NCBI GenBank assembly: GCA_029246705.1
Contig: JAQWMQ010000020.1
Location: forward strand, 1 to 64,000
Length of the DNA stretch: 64,000 nucleotides
Origin: Phycisphaerales bacterium
Lineage (GTDB): Bacteria > Planctomycetota > Phycisphaerae > Phycisphaerales > SM1A02
Reading direction: 5' to 3'
A program made the position numbers and the translations under genes. Within the stretch, counting starts at the first letter, position 1. Each line of letters begins with the position of its first letter. The notes beneath the pieces were generated by a model. That model was given only the letters and a program-made list of their open reading frames with translations. It was not told the origin of the DNA and did not search any database. This document shows positions 7,802 through 17,060 of this stretch, one piece after another.

Positions 7802-9151
7802 ATGCGACTCACGATGGTAGGAACGGGCTATGTTGGACTTGTGACGGGTGTCTGTTTTTCAGAGACCGGCAACGACGTCACCTGCCTCGACATCAACCAG
7901 GAAAAGATCGACAAGCTGAAGCAAGGCGAGAGCCCCATCTACGAGCCGGGCCTCAGTGAGATGATCGGGCGGAACCTCAAGAGCGGGCGCCTGGGTTTCA
8001 CCACCGACAAGAAGACGGCCTACCGGGACGCCGAGGCGATCTTCATCTGCGTGGGGACCCCCAGCGACGAGGACGGGTCGGCTGATCTCCAGTACGTCCT
8101 CAAGGTCGCGGAGGACATCGCCTCCGTGATCGACGAACTCGGCCCGGATCAGACCCCCAAGATGGTGGTGGTCAAGAGCACGGTGCCGGTCGGAACCTCC
8201 CACAAGGTGAAGGCCCTGATCGAGTCGAAGACCGATGCCCCATTCCACATCGCCGACAATCCCGAGTTCCTGAAGGAAGGCGCGGCGATCGATGACTTCA
8301 TGAAACCCGACCGGGTGGTCTGTGGCGTCGAGGATGACCGGGCATCAGCCATGTTGCAGGAGATCTACACGCCGTTCGTGAGGCAGGGCAACCCGATCTA
8401 CTTGATGGACGTGCGCTCGGCCGAGATGGTGAAGTACGCATCGAATGCGATGCTTGCCTGCAAGATCTCCTTCGTCAACGAGCTCTCGGGGCTTTGCGAG
8501 CACTACCAGGCGGACATCAAGAAGGTTCGCGAGGGCATGTGCGCAGACAGTCGCATCGGCAACCAGTTCCTGCATCCCGGCCTGGGATACGGAGGCAGCT
8601 GTTTCCCCAAGGACACCCTTGCGGTCTGCGGCATGGGACGGGAAGTCGGTTACGAGTGCGAGCTCAATGAAGCCGTCCACCGTGTGAACCAGGCCCACCG
8701 GATTCGCTTCTGGCAGAAGATCCACGATCACTTCGAAGGCAGCCTTACCGGGCGCAAGATCGCGTTCTGGGGCATCGCGTTCAAGCCGAACACCGATGAC
8801 ATCCGCGAGGCCCCCTCGATAACACTGATGAAGAAGGCACTGGAAGCCGGCGCAACCTGCCGCGCGTTCGACCCGGTTGCCATGCGGAACCTCTCCGCCA
8901 CCCTGCCCGAGGTGGAGCTTGCACCGACCATGTACGACTGCATCCAGGGATGCGATGCCCTGGTGATCTGCACGGAGTGGAGCCAGTTCAGGTCCCCCGA
9001 CTTCGAACGAGTCGCCAGAACCCTCGAGAGCCCGCTGATCTTCGATGGCCGGAATCTCTTCAGGTCTTCAACCATGAGAAACCATGGTTTCACCTATTAT
9101 TCGGTGGGCCGGCCGGTGATCAGGCCCACGGTCGAGGTCCAGGGACCCTGA
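7802..9151 (+). CDS. ugd: UDP-glucose 6-dehydrogenase
   Basis: This 449-residue enzyme oxidises UDP-glucose to UDP-glucuronate using two NAD+, supplying uronic acid for surface polysaccharides. It has the Rossmann motif Gly-Thr-Gly-Tyr-Val-Gly at 7-12, Thr-Val-Pro-Val-Gly-Thr near 127-132, Lys211 in the central helix, and the catalytic Cys267 in Gly-Tyr-Gly-Gly-Ser-Cys-Phe-Pro-Lys-Asp. An AGGAG nine bases upstream selects this ATG over an in-frame one 18 bases earlier. A related sugar such as UDP-N-acetylmannosamine cannot be fully excluded. Two FHA genes follow on the same strand. Confidence 0.93.
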   Translation: MRLTMVGTGYVGLVTGVCFSETGNDVTCLDINQEKIDKLKQGESPIYEPGLSEMIGRNLKSGRLGFTTDKKTAYRDAEAIFICVGTPSDEDGSADLQYVLKVAEDIASVIDELGPDQTPKMVVVKSTVPVGTSHKVKALIESKTDAPFHIADNPEFLKEGAAIDDFMKPDRVVCGVEDDRASAMLQEIYTPFVRQGNPIYLMDVRSAEMVKYASNAMLACKISFVNELSGLCEHYQADIKKVREGMCADSRIGNQFLHPGLGYGGSCFPKDTLAVCGMGREVGYECELNEAVHRVNQAHRIRFWQKIHDHFEGSLTGRKIAFWGIAFKPNTDDIREAPSITLMKKALEAGATCRAFDPVAMRNLSATLPEVELAPTMYDCIQGCDALVICTEWSQFRSPDFERVARTLESPLIFDGRNLFRSSTMRNHGFTYYSVGRPVIRPTVEVQGP

Positions 9152-9205
9152 CCGAAAACACCACTGCGGAGAACAGCCGAACAAGGCTGCAAGGTGCAGA
9201 GAAAC

Positions 9206-9982
9206 ATGCCGAGCGTATATATCGCCAAGGATGATGGAGTTGCCCTTCTGGATTTCGACCTGAAATCAGGAAGGTCCTACACCATTGGCAGAAGTTCCAT
9301 GGCCGACGTCCGTCTCGAGGCCCAGTCGATCAGTCGACTCCACGCATTGCTCTTCGAACATGGGGGAATCTGGAAGCTGACCGACCTTGGCTCCACCAAG
9401 GGACTCAGAACCAAGGAAGGCGTGCTCAAGAACCGGACCCTCACCAACGGTGACTGGGTTGCGATCGGACCTGCAGTCATATGGTTCTTCGACGAGAAGG
9501 AGGAGATGGAGACCGGGGCAGGCCTGAGCCAACTCGACATGGACGCGGATACCGACATCATCAGCAAGCCGAGTCCGGAAAACCAGCACATGACACTGCT
9601 GCACGTCCGACATCGTGAAACCGGGGCGAAAAACCTCGTCGGGCTGACTCGAAAGAGCATCCTCATCGGAGCGGATACCAGCTGCGACATCCAACTGGAC
9701 GGGACCGGGATCGAGAACCTGCACGCTGTCCTGTTCAGGCTTGAAAAGACGTGGTTCATCACGACCAGTGAACAAGGGCAGGTCCTGGACACCTCGGGCA
9801 TGCCAAGCGAATGCGCGGAGTTGTCCCACGAGAAGACGAGCAGCATCGGGTCACTTGAATTCAAGCTTTGCCTTGCACTGATACCCGCAAAGCTGGAGCC
9901 GCAGAACGAGCCGGCCAAGTCTCTCAAACTGAAGAAGCCCAGGGACTCATTCGACATCGACCTGACCAACCGGGACGAGTAG
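9206..9982 (+). CDS. Double-FHA protein, first tandem copy
   Basis: A 258-residue soluble protein. Residues 1-90 form a forkhead-associated (FHA) domain, a phosphothreonine-peptide reader, with Ile-Gly-Arg-Ser-Ser, Ser-Ile-Ser-Arg-Leu-His-Ala and Asp-Leu-Gly-Ser-Thr-Lys-Gly in order. Residues about 125-225 look like a second, degenerate FHA domain (Ile-Gly-Ala-Asp-Thr-Ser-Cys-Asp-Ile, then Leu-His-Ala). The chosen start aligns with the N-terminus of the downstream paralogue. It lies 54 bases after ugd and may share its transcript. Ser/Thr kinases that would write its ligands are not in the window. Confidence 0.85.
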   Translation: MPSVYIAKDDGVALLDFDLKSGRSYTIGRSSMADVRLEAQSISRLHALLFEHGGIWKLTDLGSTKGLRTKEGVLKNRTLTNGDWVAIGPAVIWFFDEKEEMETGAGLSQLDMDADTDIISKPSPENQHMTLLHVRHRETGAKNLVGLTRKSILIGADTSCDIQLDGTGIENLHAVLFRLEKTWFITTSEQGQVLDTSGMPSECAELSHEKTSSIGSLEFKLCLALIPAKLEPQNEPAKSLKLKKPRDSFDIDLTNRDE

Positions 9983-10163
9983 CTCAAGCGCATTCGAAAT
10001 GCTCGGCCCAGGAGATCCGGAGGCGTGTTGAGGCACGTTTTCAGGGATCTGCGTGCCAAGTCATGGCACAAGAACCGTACCTCCCTTCAGGAGCGCAGGG
10101 CACTTCGTCGCGAAGGCTTGCTCGAGCCGAACGATGTGACGCAACTGACAGGAGCACTACCAC

Positions 10164-10955
10164 ATGCCAAGGATCACGATTTCCAAGGAAGATGGGCTGC
10201 CAGTGCTTGATCTCGATCTCGATCCGACCAGGTCCTACTGCCTGGGACGAAGCGGCTCGGTTGAAATCAGACTGGAAGCGCCTTCGATCAGCAGAACCCA
10301 CGCCGTCCTCATTCCAAAGGGAGAGGACTGGTTCATCTGTGATCTCGGGTCTCGACATGGCACCTGGAGCAGCCAAGGACGCGTCGAGACGATGCAGTTG
10401 ACTCATGGTGAGTGGGTTGCGATGGGCTCGGCATACCTGTGGTATGAGGATTCACGCGACCGTCAAAAGTCCCCAATCACCGGGGCAAGCGGCATAAAAG
10501 CGGAAGAATCCGTAAAAAATAAGTCGGCACTTCTGATCGAAGGTCCAAGCCCTGATCTGCCTCGAGTGGTCGAGCTGGATGGACGTCGCCCCCTCACGGT
10601 CGGAACCACCACCGACTGCGATGTGAAGGTCGAAGACATCGATGGCAAGCCGATCCAGCTGGGTATTTTTACCCATCGAGGTGGTTGGCAAGTGACCTCG
10701 ATGACTGAAACCAGCCTCATCGACAGCATGGGCTTGAACACCAGAAGAACCCCTCTGGAGCCGAAAACAACGTTTTTTGCAGGGTCATTGGCCATTTCGG
10801 TCATCCCGGTCGAATCCCTCCAGAAGCACGCCTCCTTGGAAAACCAGCTGGCGACCGATCTCCACGAGGAGGAACCCATGTTCGATTCGACGGACCTTGA
10901 AGTAGCCGCGAGAAGTGGTCGCCGAGGGCGCCCGGGCCGGCCGACCGCGGCCTGA
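10164..10955 (+). CDS. Double-FHA protein, second tandem copy
   Basis: A 263-residue paralogue of the preceding gene with the same layout: an N-terminal FHA domain (Leu-Gly-Arg-Ser-Gly-Ser, Ser-Ile-Ser-Arg-Thr-His-Ala, Asp-Leu-Gly-Ser-Arg-His-Gly-Thr) and a weaker second beta domain around 130-220 without the binding Ser and His. The C-terminus is basic, Arg/Gly/Pro-rich, unlike the Lys-rich end of the first copy. AGGAG precedes the start. The first domain keeps every phosphothreonine contact residue. The 181 bases between the copies hold no gene. A tandem duplication followed by divergence is the simplest origin. Confidence 0.85.
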   Translation: MPRITISKEDGLPVLDLDLDPTRSYCLGRSGSVEIRLEAPSISRTHAVLIPKGEDWFICDLGSRHGTWSSQGRVETMQLTHGEWVAMGSAYLWYEDSRDRQKSPITGASGIKAEESVKNKSALLIEGPSPDLPRVVELDGRRPLTVGTTTDCDVKVEDIDGKPIQLGIFTHRGGWQVTSMTETSLIDSMGLNTRRTPLEPKTTFFAGSLAISVIPVESLQKHASLENQLATDLHEEEPMFDSTDLEVAARSGRRGRPGRPTAA

Positions 10956-11110
10956 TTCATGGGCCGAAGCTGAGCGTGGAATTCAACCTTTCATCGAAAA
11001 CCCCTATTTTCCCCGGCCAGATCACTTGTCGTGCTCGATCAGTCAAAGTATCTTTCGCGCGCTCCCGACGAGCGTAAACGAGCGGGACAATGCGAAAGGA
11101 TTTTGCACTT

Positions 11111-11596
11111 ATGGCTAAGAAGACCGCGAAGAAGAAGACCAAGAAGACCGTGCGCAAGGCCGCTCGACGACCAGCCAAGAAGGCTGCGAAGCGAACTGCC
11201 CGTCGTACGACCACCAAGAAGAAGACGACCCGTCGCACCACGACCAAGAAGAAGACGACTGCCAAGGCAGTCGCCACCGGTCCCAAGAAGATCACCGCTT
11301 CTGCCACGCCGCGAACCCGCAGCCAGCAGATCACGGCGATCGCCGAATCCTGTGGTCACACGCGCAAGGAAGTCATGGGCATGTTCGATGCTCTTGAACA
11401 GATGTGCGTCGCCGACCTCAAGAAGTGCGGCACCGTCAAGTTCATGGGTCTGAAGATGACCGTGAAGAAGGCTCCTGCGAAGCCCCGTCGCAAGGGCGTC
11501 AACCCCTTCACCGGCGAAGAGCAGTGGTTCGCTGCCAAGCCCGCTTCCAAGAAGGTCCGTGCACGGGCTCTCAAGAAGCTCAACGACCAGATCTGA
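11111..11596 (+). CDS. HU-family DNA-binding protein with H1-like Lys/Arg tail
   Basis: A 161-residue nucleoid protein. Residues 1-55 are almost only Lys, Arg, Ala and Thr in short repeats such as Thr-Thr-Lys-Lys-Lys-Thr-Thr-Arg-Arg, resembling eukaryotic histone H1 tails. Residues about 65-161 form an HU/IHF-type domain that includes Gly-Val-Asn-Pro in the beta-arm region. Ordinary HU is about 90 residues, so the tail is an N-terminal addition. The start Met-Ala-Lys-Lys follows a GAAAGGA; an upstream in-frame ATG would add seven residues. It probably compacts DNA. A strong terminator follows. Confidence 0.9.
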   Translation: MAKKTAKKKTKKTVRKAARRPAKKAAKRTARRTTTKKKTTRRTTTKKKTTAKAVATGPKKITASATPRTRSQQITAIAESCGHTRKEVMGMFDALEQMCVADLKKCGTVKFMGLKMTVKKAPAKPRRKGVNPFTGEEQWFAAKPASKKVRARALKKLNDQI

Positions 11597-11641
11597 GTCG
11601 CCGCTTCAACGCGAACGACAGAACGAGACTTGCAGAAGAAG

Positions 11642-11671
11642 AAAGGCCCCGCGCTCATGCGCGGGGCCTTT
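11642..11671. terminator. Bidirectional terminator between HU and serpin genes
   Basis: A perfect 13-bp stem with a TCAT loop has AAA on one side and TTT on the other, so it can stop transcription from both of the convergent flanking genes. Confidence 0.85.
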
Positions 11672-11700
11672 CTCATTGTCATGCACATGGGATGTTCCGA

Positions 11701-13026
11701 TCACCCCGTTTCCTCGTCCGAGGATTCCTCATCAGGCGTGTTGCTTGGATCAAGGACACGACCCATGAAGAGGATCGTTCCCGTGATGTTCTCACGCAGG
11801 AGGAACATGAAGGGCCTGTCTGCACGGAAGACCTTCGCTGGAGGCTCCTCCCGCACGCCACCGCGAGTGGTGATCGCCGCAACAGTGACCGCAACCGCCT
11901 CGGTACCGGTTTCATCAACGTCGATCCGAGCGTTCTGGAGCACTGAGCCGATGCGAAGGTCCGTGGCGCCCGTCATGCCGGAGAAATCGGCATGCTCGAT
12001 GCTGAAGGCATCCGTCATTCCCAGCGCCTCGAGCATCTGCTTGAGCCCGAGCCCGGACGAGATCGAGAACCGGGGAAGGAAGACGCGCACACGCTCCCGT
12101 TCGGTGCAACGAATGGCGTTCGCCAGGTCTGCCGCAGTGAGATCCGCCTCGATCTCCGCAAGCGACGTGCGCGCTGGCGTCGTTCCAAGGCCTTGTGCAC
12201 CCTGAGCGGGTTCCTTCTCGGTGGGCAGCAGGATGATGGCCGAGAGTTCGCCGCCCTTGTAGGGCATCTCGAGCACCTCAAGGTCATACCACTTCCCAAG
12301 CTGGAACATCCCCGTCTGCACCATCATCGGAACCTCGACCTCGCTCCCATCAAGCAGATGGAAGGGCCTGTCCCTGGTGGCTCGCTTGGGGAACTGCCGC
12401 TCCCAGGAAGCCTTCAGGTACAGCGTGTTCATGACCACCAGCTGCAGGAGCGGATCATCGAGCACTTCCTCGGGGAAGACGCCCTTGCCGCGCGTCTTCT
12501 CGCTCACCCAGTCGGTCAGTCGCTGCTTCGTGCTCGAGGAGCTGAAGTCCTGCACCTTGAAGAGGTCGGCACCGTATTCCCGTTCAACCAAATCGGAGTA
12601 GGTGGGCAGCAGTGCAATCTTGCTCCAGAGCGAATTCGTCATCTCGTAGTCGATGTCGCTGGATCGGGCGAGATTCTCCTGCACGAGATGCAGGAGGGAG
12701 AACTGTTGCTCGACTTCGCGACCATCCTCGGGAAAACCGAGGGCGGACGCCATCTGTGCAGCCGTCCCTTCGCGCGCACCCGAAAAACAGATCGCAAGCG
12801 CTTCCGACACCCCGAAGGGTGAATAGAAGAGATTCTCGTCCTTCGGCAGATGGCGATAGAGATTCAGGGCGAATGCCGTGTTTCCCTTCACCAACGGCTT
12901 CACGTTCTCCAGAGAAACGGGTGCAAGCTTCGCAGGAGGATCCTCCTGCACATCAACATCGGAACTCGCGAACGCCGCTGTCGATCCCAGACTGATAGCG
13001 AGAAAGGCCCACCGGTATGCACGCAT
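11701..13026 (-). CDS. Secreted serpin (serine protease inhibitor)
   Basis: A 441-residue exported protein with a cleavable-looking signal peptide (residues 1-20, ending Phe-Ala) and the whole serpin fold. The hinge of the reactive-centre loop reads Gly-Thr-Glu-Ala-Val-Ala-Val-Thr-Val-Ala, close to the inhibitory consensus of small residues, and the C-terminal signature (Phe-Arg-Ala-Asp-Arg-Pro-Phe, Gly-Arg-Val) is present. It is therefore probably a true inhibitor; the target cannot be read with certainty from the loop. AAGGAG upstream sets the start, inside the end of murQ. It is last in a run with murQ and a DPP-IV-like peptidase. Confidence 0.92.
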   Translation of the reverse strand: MRAYRWAFLAISLGSTAAFASSDVDVQEDPPAKLAPVSLENVKPLVKGNTAFALNLYRHLPKDENLFYSPFGVSEALAICFSGAREGTAAQMASALGFPEDGREVEQQFSLLHLVQENLARSSDIDYEMTNSLWSKIALLPTYSDLVEREYGADLFKVQDFSSSSTKQRLTDWVSEKTRGKGVFPEEVLDDPLLQLVVMNTLYLKASWERQFPKRATRDRPFHLLDGSEVEVPMMVQTGMFQLGKWYDLEVLEMPYKGGELSAIILLPTEKEPAQGAQGLGTTPARTSLAEIEADLTAADLANAIRCTERERVRVFLPRFSISSGLGLKQMLEALGMTDAFSIEHADFSGMTGATDLRIGSVLQNARIDVDETGTEAVAVTVAAITTRGGVREEPPAKVFRADRPFMFLLRENITGTILFMGRVLDPSNTPDEESSDEETG

Positions 13027-13027
13027 T

Positions 13028-13891
13028 TCAAGTCTCCTTTGCCTCAGAACGCTCCAACGTCTCGATTGTTGCACGGAGATCGCCTTCTGATTCAAATAAT
13101 CGATTCGCCGCCTCCTCCCGGGAAAGCTTGGGAAAGAGGGTTCCGAGGATCCGGAGCGCGCGATCATGGAGTTTTTCGTTGGTGGCCCGGATATCGATCA
13201 TCAGGTTGCCGCGGACCTTGCCAAGTCGCGCGAAGGCGATCGTGGTGATCGTGTTCAGGGCGAGTTTCGTCACGGACCCCGCCTTGAGCCGCGTGGAGCC
13301 GGTGAGCAGCTCAGGACCGGTCTCGAGCACCAGGAGATGGCGACACCCCGGGGGTGCTTCGCGGGGCGAGCAGCAGAGCAGCCCGGTGCAGGCGCCTCTT
13401 CGATCCGCCTCTTCGATCGCACCCAGCACGTAGGGCGTCGTGCCCCCCGCTGCGATTCCGAGGAGCAGGTCACCCTGGCCCACCCCGAGCGAATCGAGAT
13501 GACCGTGAGCGCCATCCAGCTCGTCCTCACGGCCCTCGCTCGAACGGCGAAGGGCCGAGTCCCCTCCGGCGATGAGCCCCACGACACGGGCAGGATCGAC
13601 GTTGAAGGTCGGTGGGCATTCGGAAGCATCCAGGACGCCAAGGCGACCACTGGTACCGGCACCGACGTAGATCAGTCGTCCTCCGGAACCGAGGGCCTCG
13701 ACCACGTCGTCGATCAACCTCCCGAGTTCGGGCCCCGCGGCACGCAGTGCTTCAACGACCCGTCCGTGATCCTCGGCGATCCATTCGATCGCCTCGGTGA
13801 CGGTGGCGGATCCCAGATCGTGTCCGGATGGATGGGCGGCCTCGGTCGCCACGTGCGATCGGTCTGGTGGCAGTTGCCCCGCCATCGTCAC
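13028..13891 (-). CDS. murQ: N-acetylmuramic acid 6-phosphate etherase
   Basis: MurQ cleaves the lactyl ether of MurNAc-6-phosphate during peptidoglycan recycling, giving GlcNAc-6-phosphate and lactate. The 287-residue protein carries a SIS sugar-isomerase fold with Gly-Ala-Gly-Thr-Ser-Gly-Arg-Leu near 77-84, then Asp-Ala-Ser-Glu-Cys-Pro-Pro-Thr-Phe holding the acid-base Glu91, and Ala-Thr-Asn-Glu-Lys-Leu-His-Asp-Arg-Ala near the end. It starts with GTG overlapping the upstream stop as GTGA, or with ATG six bases later. The serpin start follows one base after its stop. No MurNAc transporter or AnmK is seen nearby. Confidence 0.93.
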   Translation of the reverse strand: MTMAGQLPPDRSHVATEAAHPSGHDLGSATVTEAIEWIAEDHGRVVEALRAAGPELGRLIDDVVEALGSGGRLIYVGAGTSGRLGVLDASECPPTFNVDPARVVGLIAGGDSALRRSSEGREDELDGAHGHLDSLGVGQGDLLLGIAAGGTTPYVLGAIEEADRRGACTGLLCCSPREAPPGCRHLLVLETGPELLTGSTRLKAGSVTKLALNTITTIAFARLGKVRGNLMIDIRATNEKLHDRALRILGTLFPKLSREEAANRLFESEGDLRATIETLERSEAKET

Positions 13892-16017
13892 TCACCCTCG
13901 ACCAGGTGTTCCACCAGGAATGACCACTTCGATGACCTCGAGGCGGGTGAGTAGATCCCGTGGGTTGCGTTGGGGAAGAACTGCATCTCGAAGGGGATGT
14001 TCTTCGATTGAAGCGCCTCGACCAGCTGCCACCCGTTGGACGGATGCACGTTGTCGTCGACCATGCCGTGCAGGAGCAGGAGCTCGCCCTCGAGACGATT
14101 GGCGAGCTTCACGCAGCTTCCCAGGTCGTAGTTGAGCTTGTTCTCCTCCGGGGTGCGCATGTAGCGCTCCGTGTAGATCGTGTCGTAGTTGCGCCAGTCG
14201 GTGACCGGCGCCCCCGCGACCGCGACGTGGAAGACATCGGGATGACGCAGGACGGCAAGGGCGCTCATGTACCCACCGTAGGAGTGGCCGGTGATACCGA
14301 CCCGTTCCCCATCGAGAAACTCGTGACGCTCCACCAGCGTCTTCACGCCATGGGCCTGGTCAGCGAGATCCACCTGCCCGAGCTTGAGGTAGGTCGCGCC
14401 CTCGAACGCCTTGCCGCGTCCTTCGGTGCCACGGTTGTCGATCTGCACCATGACCAGTCCGAACTCCGTGACCGGGCTGGAGACCTCGAAGGTGTTTCGC
14501 AGGGCACGGGACTCGGGACCACCGTAGACGTCGACGAGGATCGGCCATTTCTTTCCGGGGTCGAAGCCATCCGGGTAGTGGATCCGGCCGTAACAGGTCT
14601 CGGTACCGTCCTCGGTCTCGAAGCTGAAGAGCTCGGAGGGACGCCTCGTTGAATCCTCGAGGCGCGAGAGATCGGCCGTGGCAAGCGTCTTGATGCGCTT
14701 GCCGTCCTTGCCGTAGAGGATGCTCTGCGGCGGTGTCTCCCAGGTCTGGCCGGTCGCGACGACGCCGGAGCCGTCCGGGGCGATGTCGAAGCCCGAGTGG
14801 TTGAGGGCGTCACCGGTCATGCGGGTCAGGTCGCTGCCATCGAAGTTGACCGAATACAGCTGCAGGTTCATCGGATGCTCGTCGCCGTAGCCGGAGAAGT
14901 AGAGGGTGCCGCCCCCGGGCAGGTCCTCGTCCTCGTCGATGCGAACGATGCGTTCCGTCGGGAAGGTGCCGTCACCGAGGGTCGCCAGAGGGCCCTCCGG
15001 TTTCTCGACATCCCACAGTTCGAACGTCCGGAAGCCACTTCGCTCCGTGGCCCAGAGGAAGCGTCGATCGTCGGAGAGCCAGCGAAGTTCGGAATCATGG
15101 GCGACCCAGGTCGGCTGTTCCTCGTGGATCAGGACGCGGGATTCCCCGGTCGCAGGATCCACCATGACGATCTCGAGGACGTTCTGGTGCCGATTCATGC
15201 GCCGGAAGATCAGGTACTTCGAGTCCGGTGCGTATTCGATGTCGTAGACGTACTGGTCGTCATCGTCACCGACGTCGACCGCGATGTCCTTGCCGGTCTC
15301 GATGTCGTGGATGCGCAGGTTGGCGACCGGATTCGGATCGCCCGGCTTCGGATAGGCCTCGTCCATGATGTTGGTGCGAAGCTTGGTCAATCCGCCGAGC
15401 AGGTAGTAGTCGGGCACGTCGGTGACATCGAAGGCGTAGTAGGCGAGCTTCTTCGAATCGGGTGAGAACCACATCGCGGTCTGCTGGTCGAGTTCCTCGC
15501 CGTAGACCCAGCTGGCGGTACCGAAGCGCTCCCGGTCGTTGCCCTCGGTGGTGAGGGCGATCTCACTACCGTCCCTGGCCTTCAATATGACGTTGTAGTC
15601 GCGGTGAATCGCGGTCCAGGCGCCGTCGGGGGACTGCATCTTGGTCGCCTGGTGCCCTCGTGCGGGACGGTCCAGCATGCCCCCACCACGTCGTTCTCGC
15701 CGTCGTTGCTCCTCGATCACCTTTGGAGGTTCCATGCCGGTGGCATCGATCTCCGCACCACCGTCGAGATCCAACACCACCCAGTTCCCATCGGATCGCG
15801 TCCAGGCATGACCCTGCTCGAGATCCCAGCGAACCTCCCCGGCCCGTCCGCTGCGGACCAGCCGCCGTGACGTGGCCTGGGCCTTCTGGACGTCGGCTGC
15901 ACCAGGGATGTCCTCGTAACGATCCCATGAATGGGTCGTCGACCCCGCGGACAGCAGCTCCACGGACAGCAGAAGTGAAATCGTAAGGAACATCGACGTC
16001 GTGATTCGCGCATGCAT
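13888..16017 (-). CDS. S9B-family dipeptidyl peptidase (DPP-IV-like)
   Basis: A 709-residue exported peptidase expected to remove dipeptides, typically X-Pro or X-Ala, from peptide N-termini. A signal peptide covers residues 1-24. Residues about 40-450 form the beta-propeller, with the Val-Tyr-Gly-Glu-Glu block that anchors the substrate amino terminus. The alpha/beta-hydrolase domain holds Ser579 in Gly-His-Ser-Tyr-Gly-Gly-Tyr, Asp654 in Asp-Asp-Asn-Val-His and His686 in Ala-Thr-His-Gly, spaced as in known DPP-IV. A basic insert near 105-120 (many Arg/Gly) is unusual. Translation is coupled to murQ. Confidence 0.93.
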   Translation of the reverse strand: MHARITTSMFLTISLLLSVELLSAGSTTHSWDRYEDIPGAADVQKAQATSRRLVRSGRAGEVRWDLEQGHAWTRSDGNWVVLDLDGGAEIDATGMEPPKVIEEQRRRERRGGGMLDRPARGHQATKMQSPDGAWTAIHRDYNVILKARDGSEIALTTEGNDRERFGTASWVYGEELDQQTAMWFSPDSKKLAYYAFDVTDVPDYYLLGGLTKLRTNIMDEAYPKPGDPNPVANLRIHDIETGKDIAVDVGDDDDQYVYDIEYAPDSKYLIFRRMNRHQNVLEIVMVDPATGESRVLIHEEQPTWVAHDSELRWLSDDRRFLWATERSGFRTFELWDVEKPEGPLATLGDGTFPTERIVRIDEDEDLPGGGTLYFSGYGDEHPMNLQLYSVNFDGSDLTRMTGDALNHSGFDIAPDGSGVVATGQTWETPPQSILYGKDGKRIKTLATADLSRLEDSTRRPSELFSFETEDGTETCYGRIHYPDGFDPGKKWPILVDVYGGPESRALRNTFEVSSPVTEFGLVMVQIDNRGTEGRGKAFEGATYLKLGQVDLADQAHGVKTLVERHEFLDGERVGITGHSYGGYMSALAVLRHPDVFHVAVAGAPVTDWRNYDTIYTERYMRTPEENKLNYDLGSCVKLANRLEGELLLLHGMVDDNVHPSNGWQLVEALQSKNIPFEMQFFPNATHGIYSPASRSSKWSFLVEHLVEGE

Positions 16018-16049
16018 GCGTGAAACTCCATTGCGTAGGTCCGCACGTG

Positions 16050-16079
16050 GCGGATGCGAGGGCGGATGCGAGGGCGGAT
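16050..16079. repeat. Short 12-bp tandem repeat
   Basis: The unit GCGGATGCGAGG occurs twice in full and half a third time, exactly filling the space before the PfkB stop codon in the gap between the PfkB and DPP-IV genes. Confidence 0.8.
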
Positions 16080-16994
16080 TCAGCCGATCCGTGCGGCCGC
16101 CCGGAGCAGCTCCACGCGCTCCATCAGCCGACTCTCGGTGAGTCCCTTCAAACCATCAAGCCCGAAGGATTCGAGCGTGTAGCTCGCGGTCACCGTGCCC
16201 CAGGCCAGGGCGGCGTGCAGGGCTTCGAAGTCATGCGAACCCGTCCGGGCGACATAGGCCATCAGGCCACCGGCGAAGCTGTCGCCCGCTCCGGTGGGAT
16301 CGACCACCTGGGCGTCGTCCGCGGGATAGGCGGGTATCACCGCGGTCCCGTCGCGATGCACCAGGACCGCTCCATGCTCACCCTTCTTGATGATCACGAA
16401 ACCGGGGCCGAGGTCGAGGATCTTCTCCCCGGCCGAGTAGGGATTGGTGATCCCCGTGAGCAATTCCGCTTCGGAATCATTGATCATGACACCGTCGATT
16501 CGCGCAAGCAGTGCATGCAGCTCCTCGTTGGCGATGTTGATCCAGAGATCCATGGTGTCCATGACGGTGAGCTGACGCTCGGGAAGCTGGTCGAGGAACG
16601 CACTCTGCACCGAGGGATGTGAATTGGCGAGGAACACGAACGTACTGTCACGGAACGAATCGGGAACGTTCGGAGGCGCCTCCTCGAGCACCCCGAGCTC
16701 GGTGAAGGTCGTTTCCCGGATGTTCATGTTGTCGAGGTACTTGCCGCCCCAGGCGAAGGTGCGGCTGCCCGCTCGTTGCTCGAGGCCCGCAAGGTCCACG
16801 CCCTGGAATGACTCGAGCAGGGAACGGTGCTCGACGGGCCAGTCGTCACCGACGGCGCCCACCAGTCGAACAGGAGTCTGGATGCTGCCTGCGGCCGCGA
16901 AGTACGCGGCGGAACCGCCGGGGACACGCTTGGCGCCGCCTTGGGGCGTTTCAATGGTGTCGATACCGAGCGTACCGGTGACGATGAGTGACAT
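16080..16994 (-). CDS. PfkB-family sugar kinase
   Basis: A 304-residue ribokinase-fold kinase. The N-terminus has the sugar-site Gly-Gly-Ser-Ala-Ala-Tyr-Phe-Ala-Ala-Ala near 26-35, Asn-Asp-Ser-Glu-Ala-Glu lies in the middle, and the C-terminal signature Asp-Pro-Thr-Gly-Ala-Gly-Asp-Ser-Phe-Ala-Gly-Gly carries the catalytic Asp. The specific sugar or nucleoside cannot be told from sequence alone. It lies between an integral membrane protein gene and the DPP-IV gene on the same strand with gaps of 66 and 62 bases, so it may be part of one transcript. Confidence 0.9.
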   Translation of the reverse strand: MSLIVTGTLGIDTIETPQGGAKRVPGGSAAYFAAAGSIQTPVRLVGAVGDDWPVEHRSLLESFQGVDLAGLEQRAGSRTFAWGGKYLDNMNIRETTFTELGVLEEAPPNVPDSFRDSTFVFLANSHPSVQSAFLDQLPERQLTVMDTMDLWINIANEELHALLARIDGVMINDSEAELLTGITNPYSAGEKILDLGPGFVIIKKGEHGAVLVHRDGTAVIPAYPADDAQVVDPTGAGDSFAGGLMAYVARTGSHDFEALHAALAWGTVTASYTLESFGLDGLKGLTESRLMERVELLRAAARIG

Positions 16995-17060
16995 GGGTCG
17001 AGGGTTCCTCGCATGAAGGTCGAACGCGCACCACCACTGGGCGGCGTCGAGGAAATGGAA

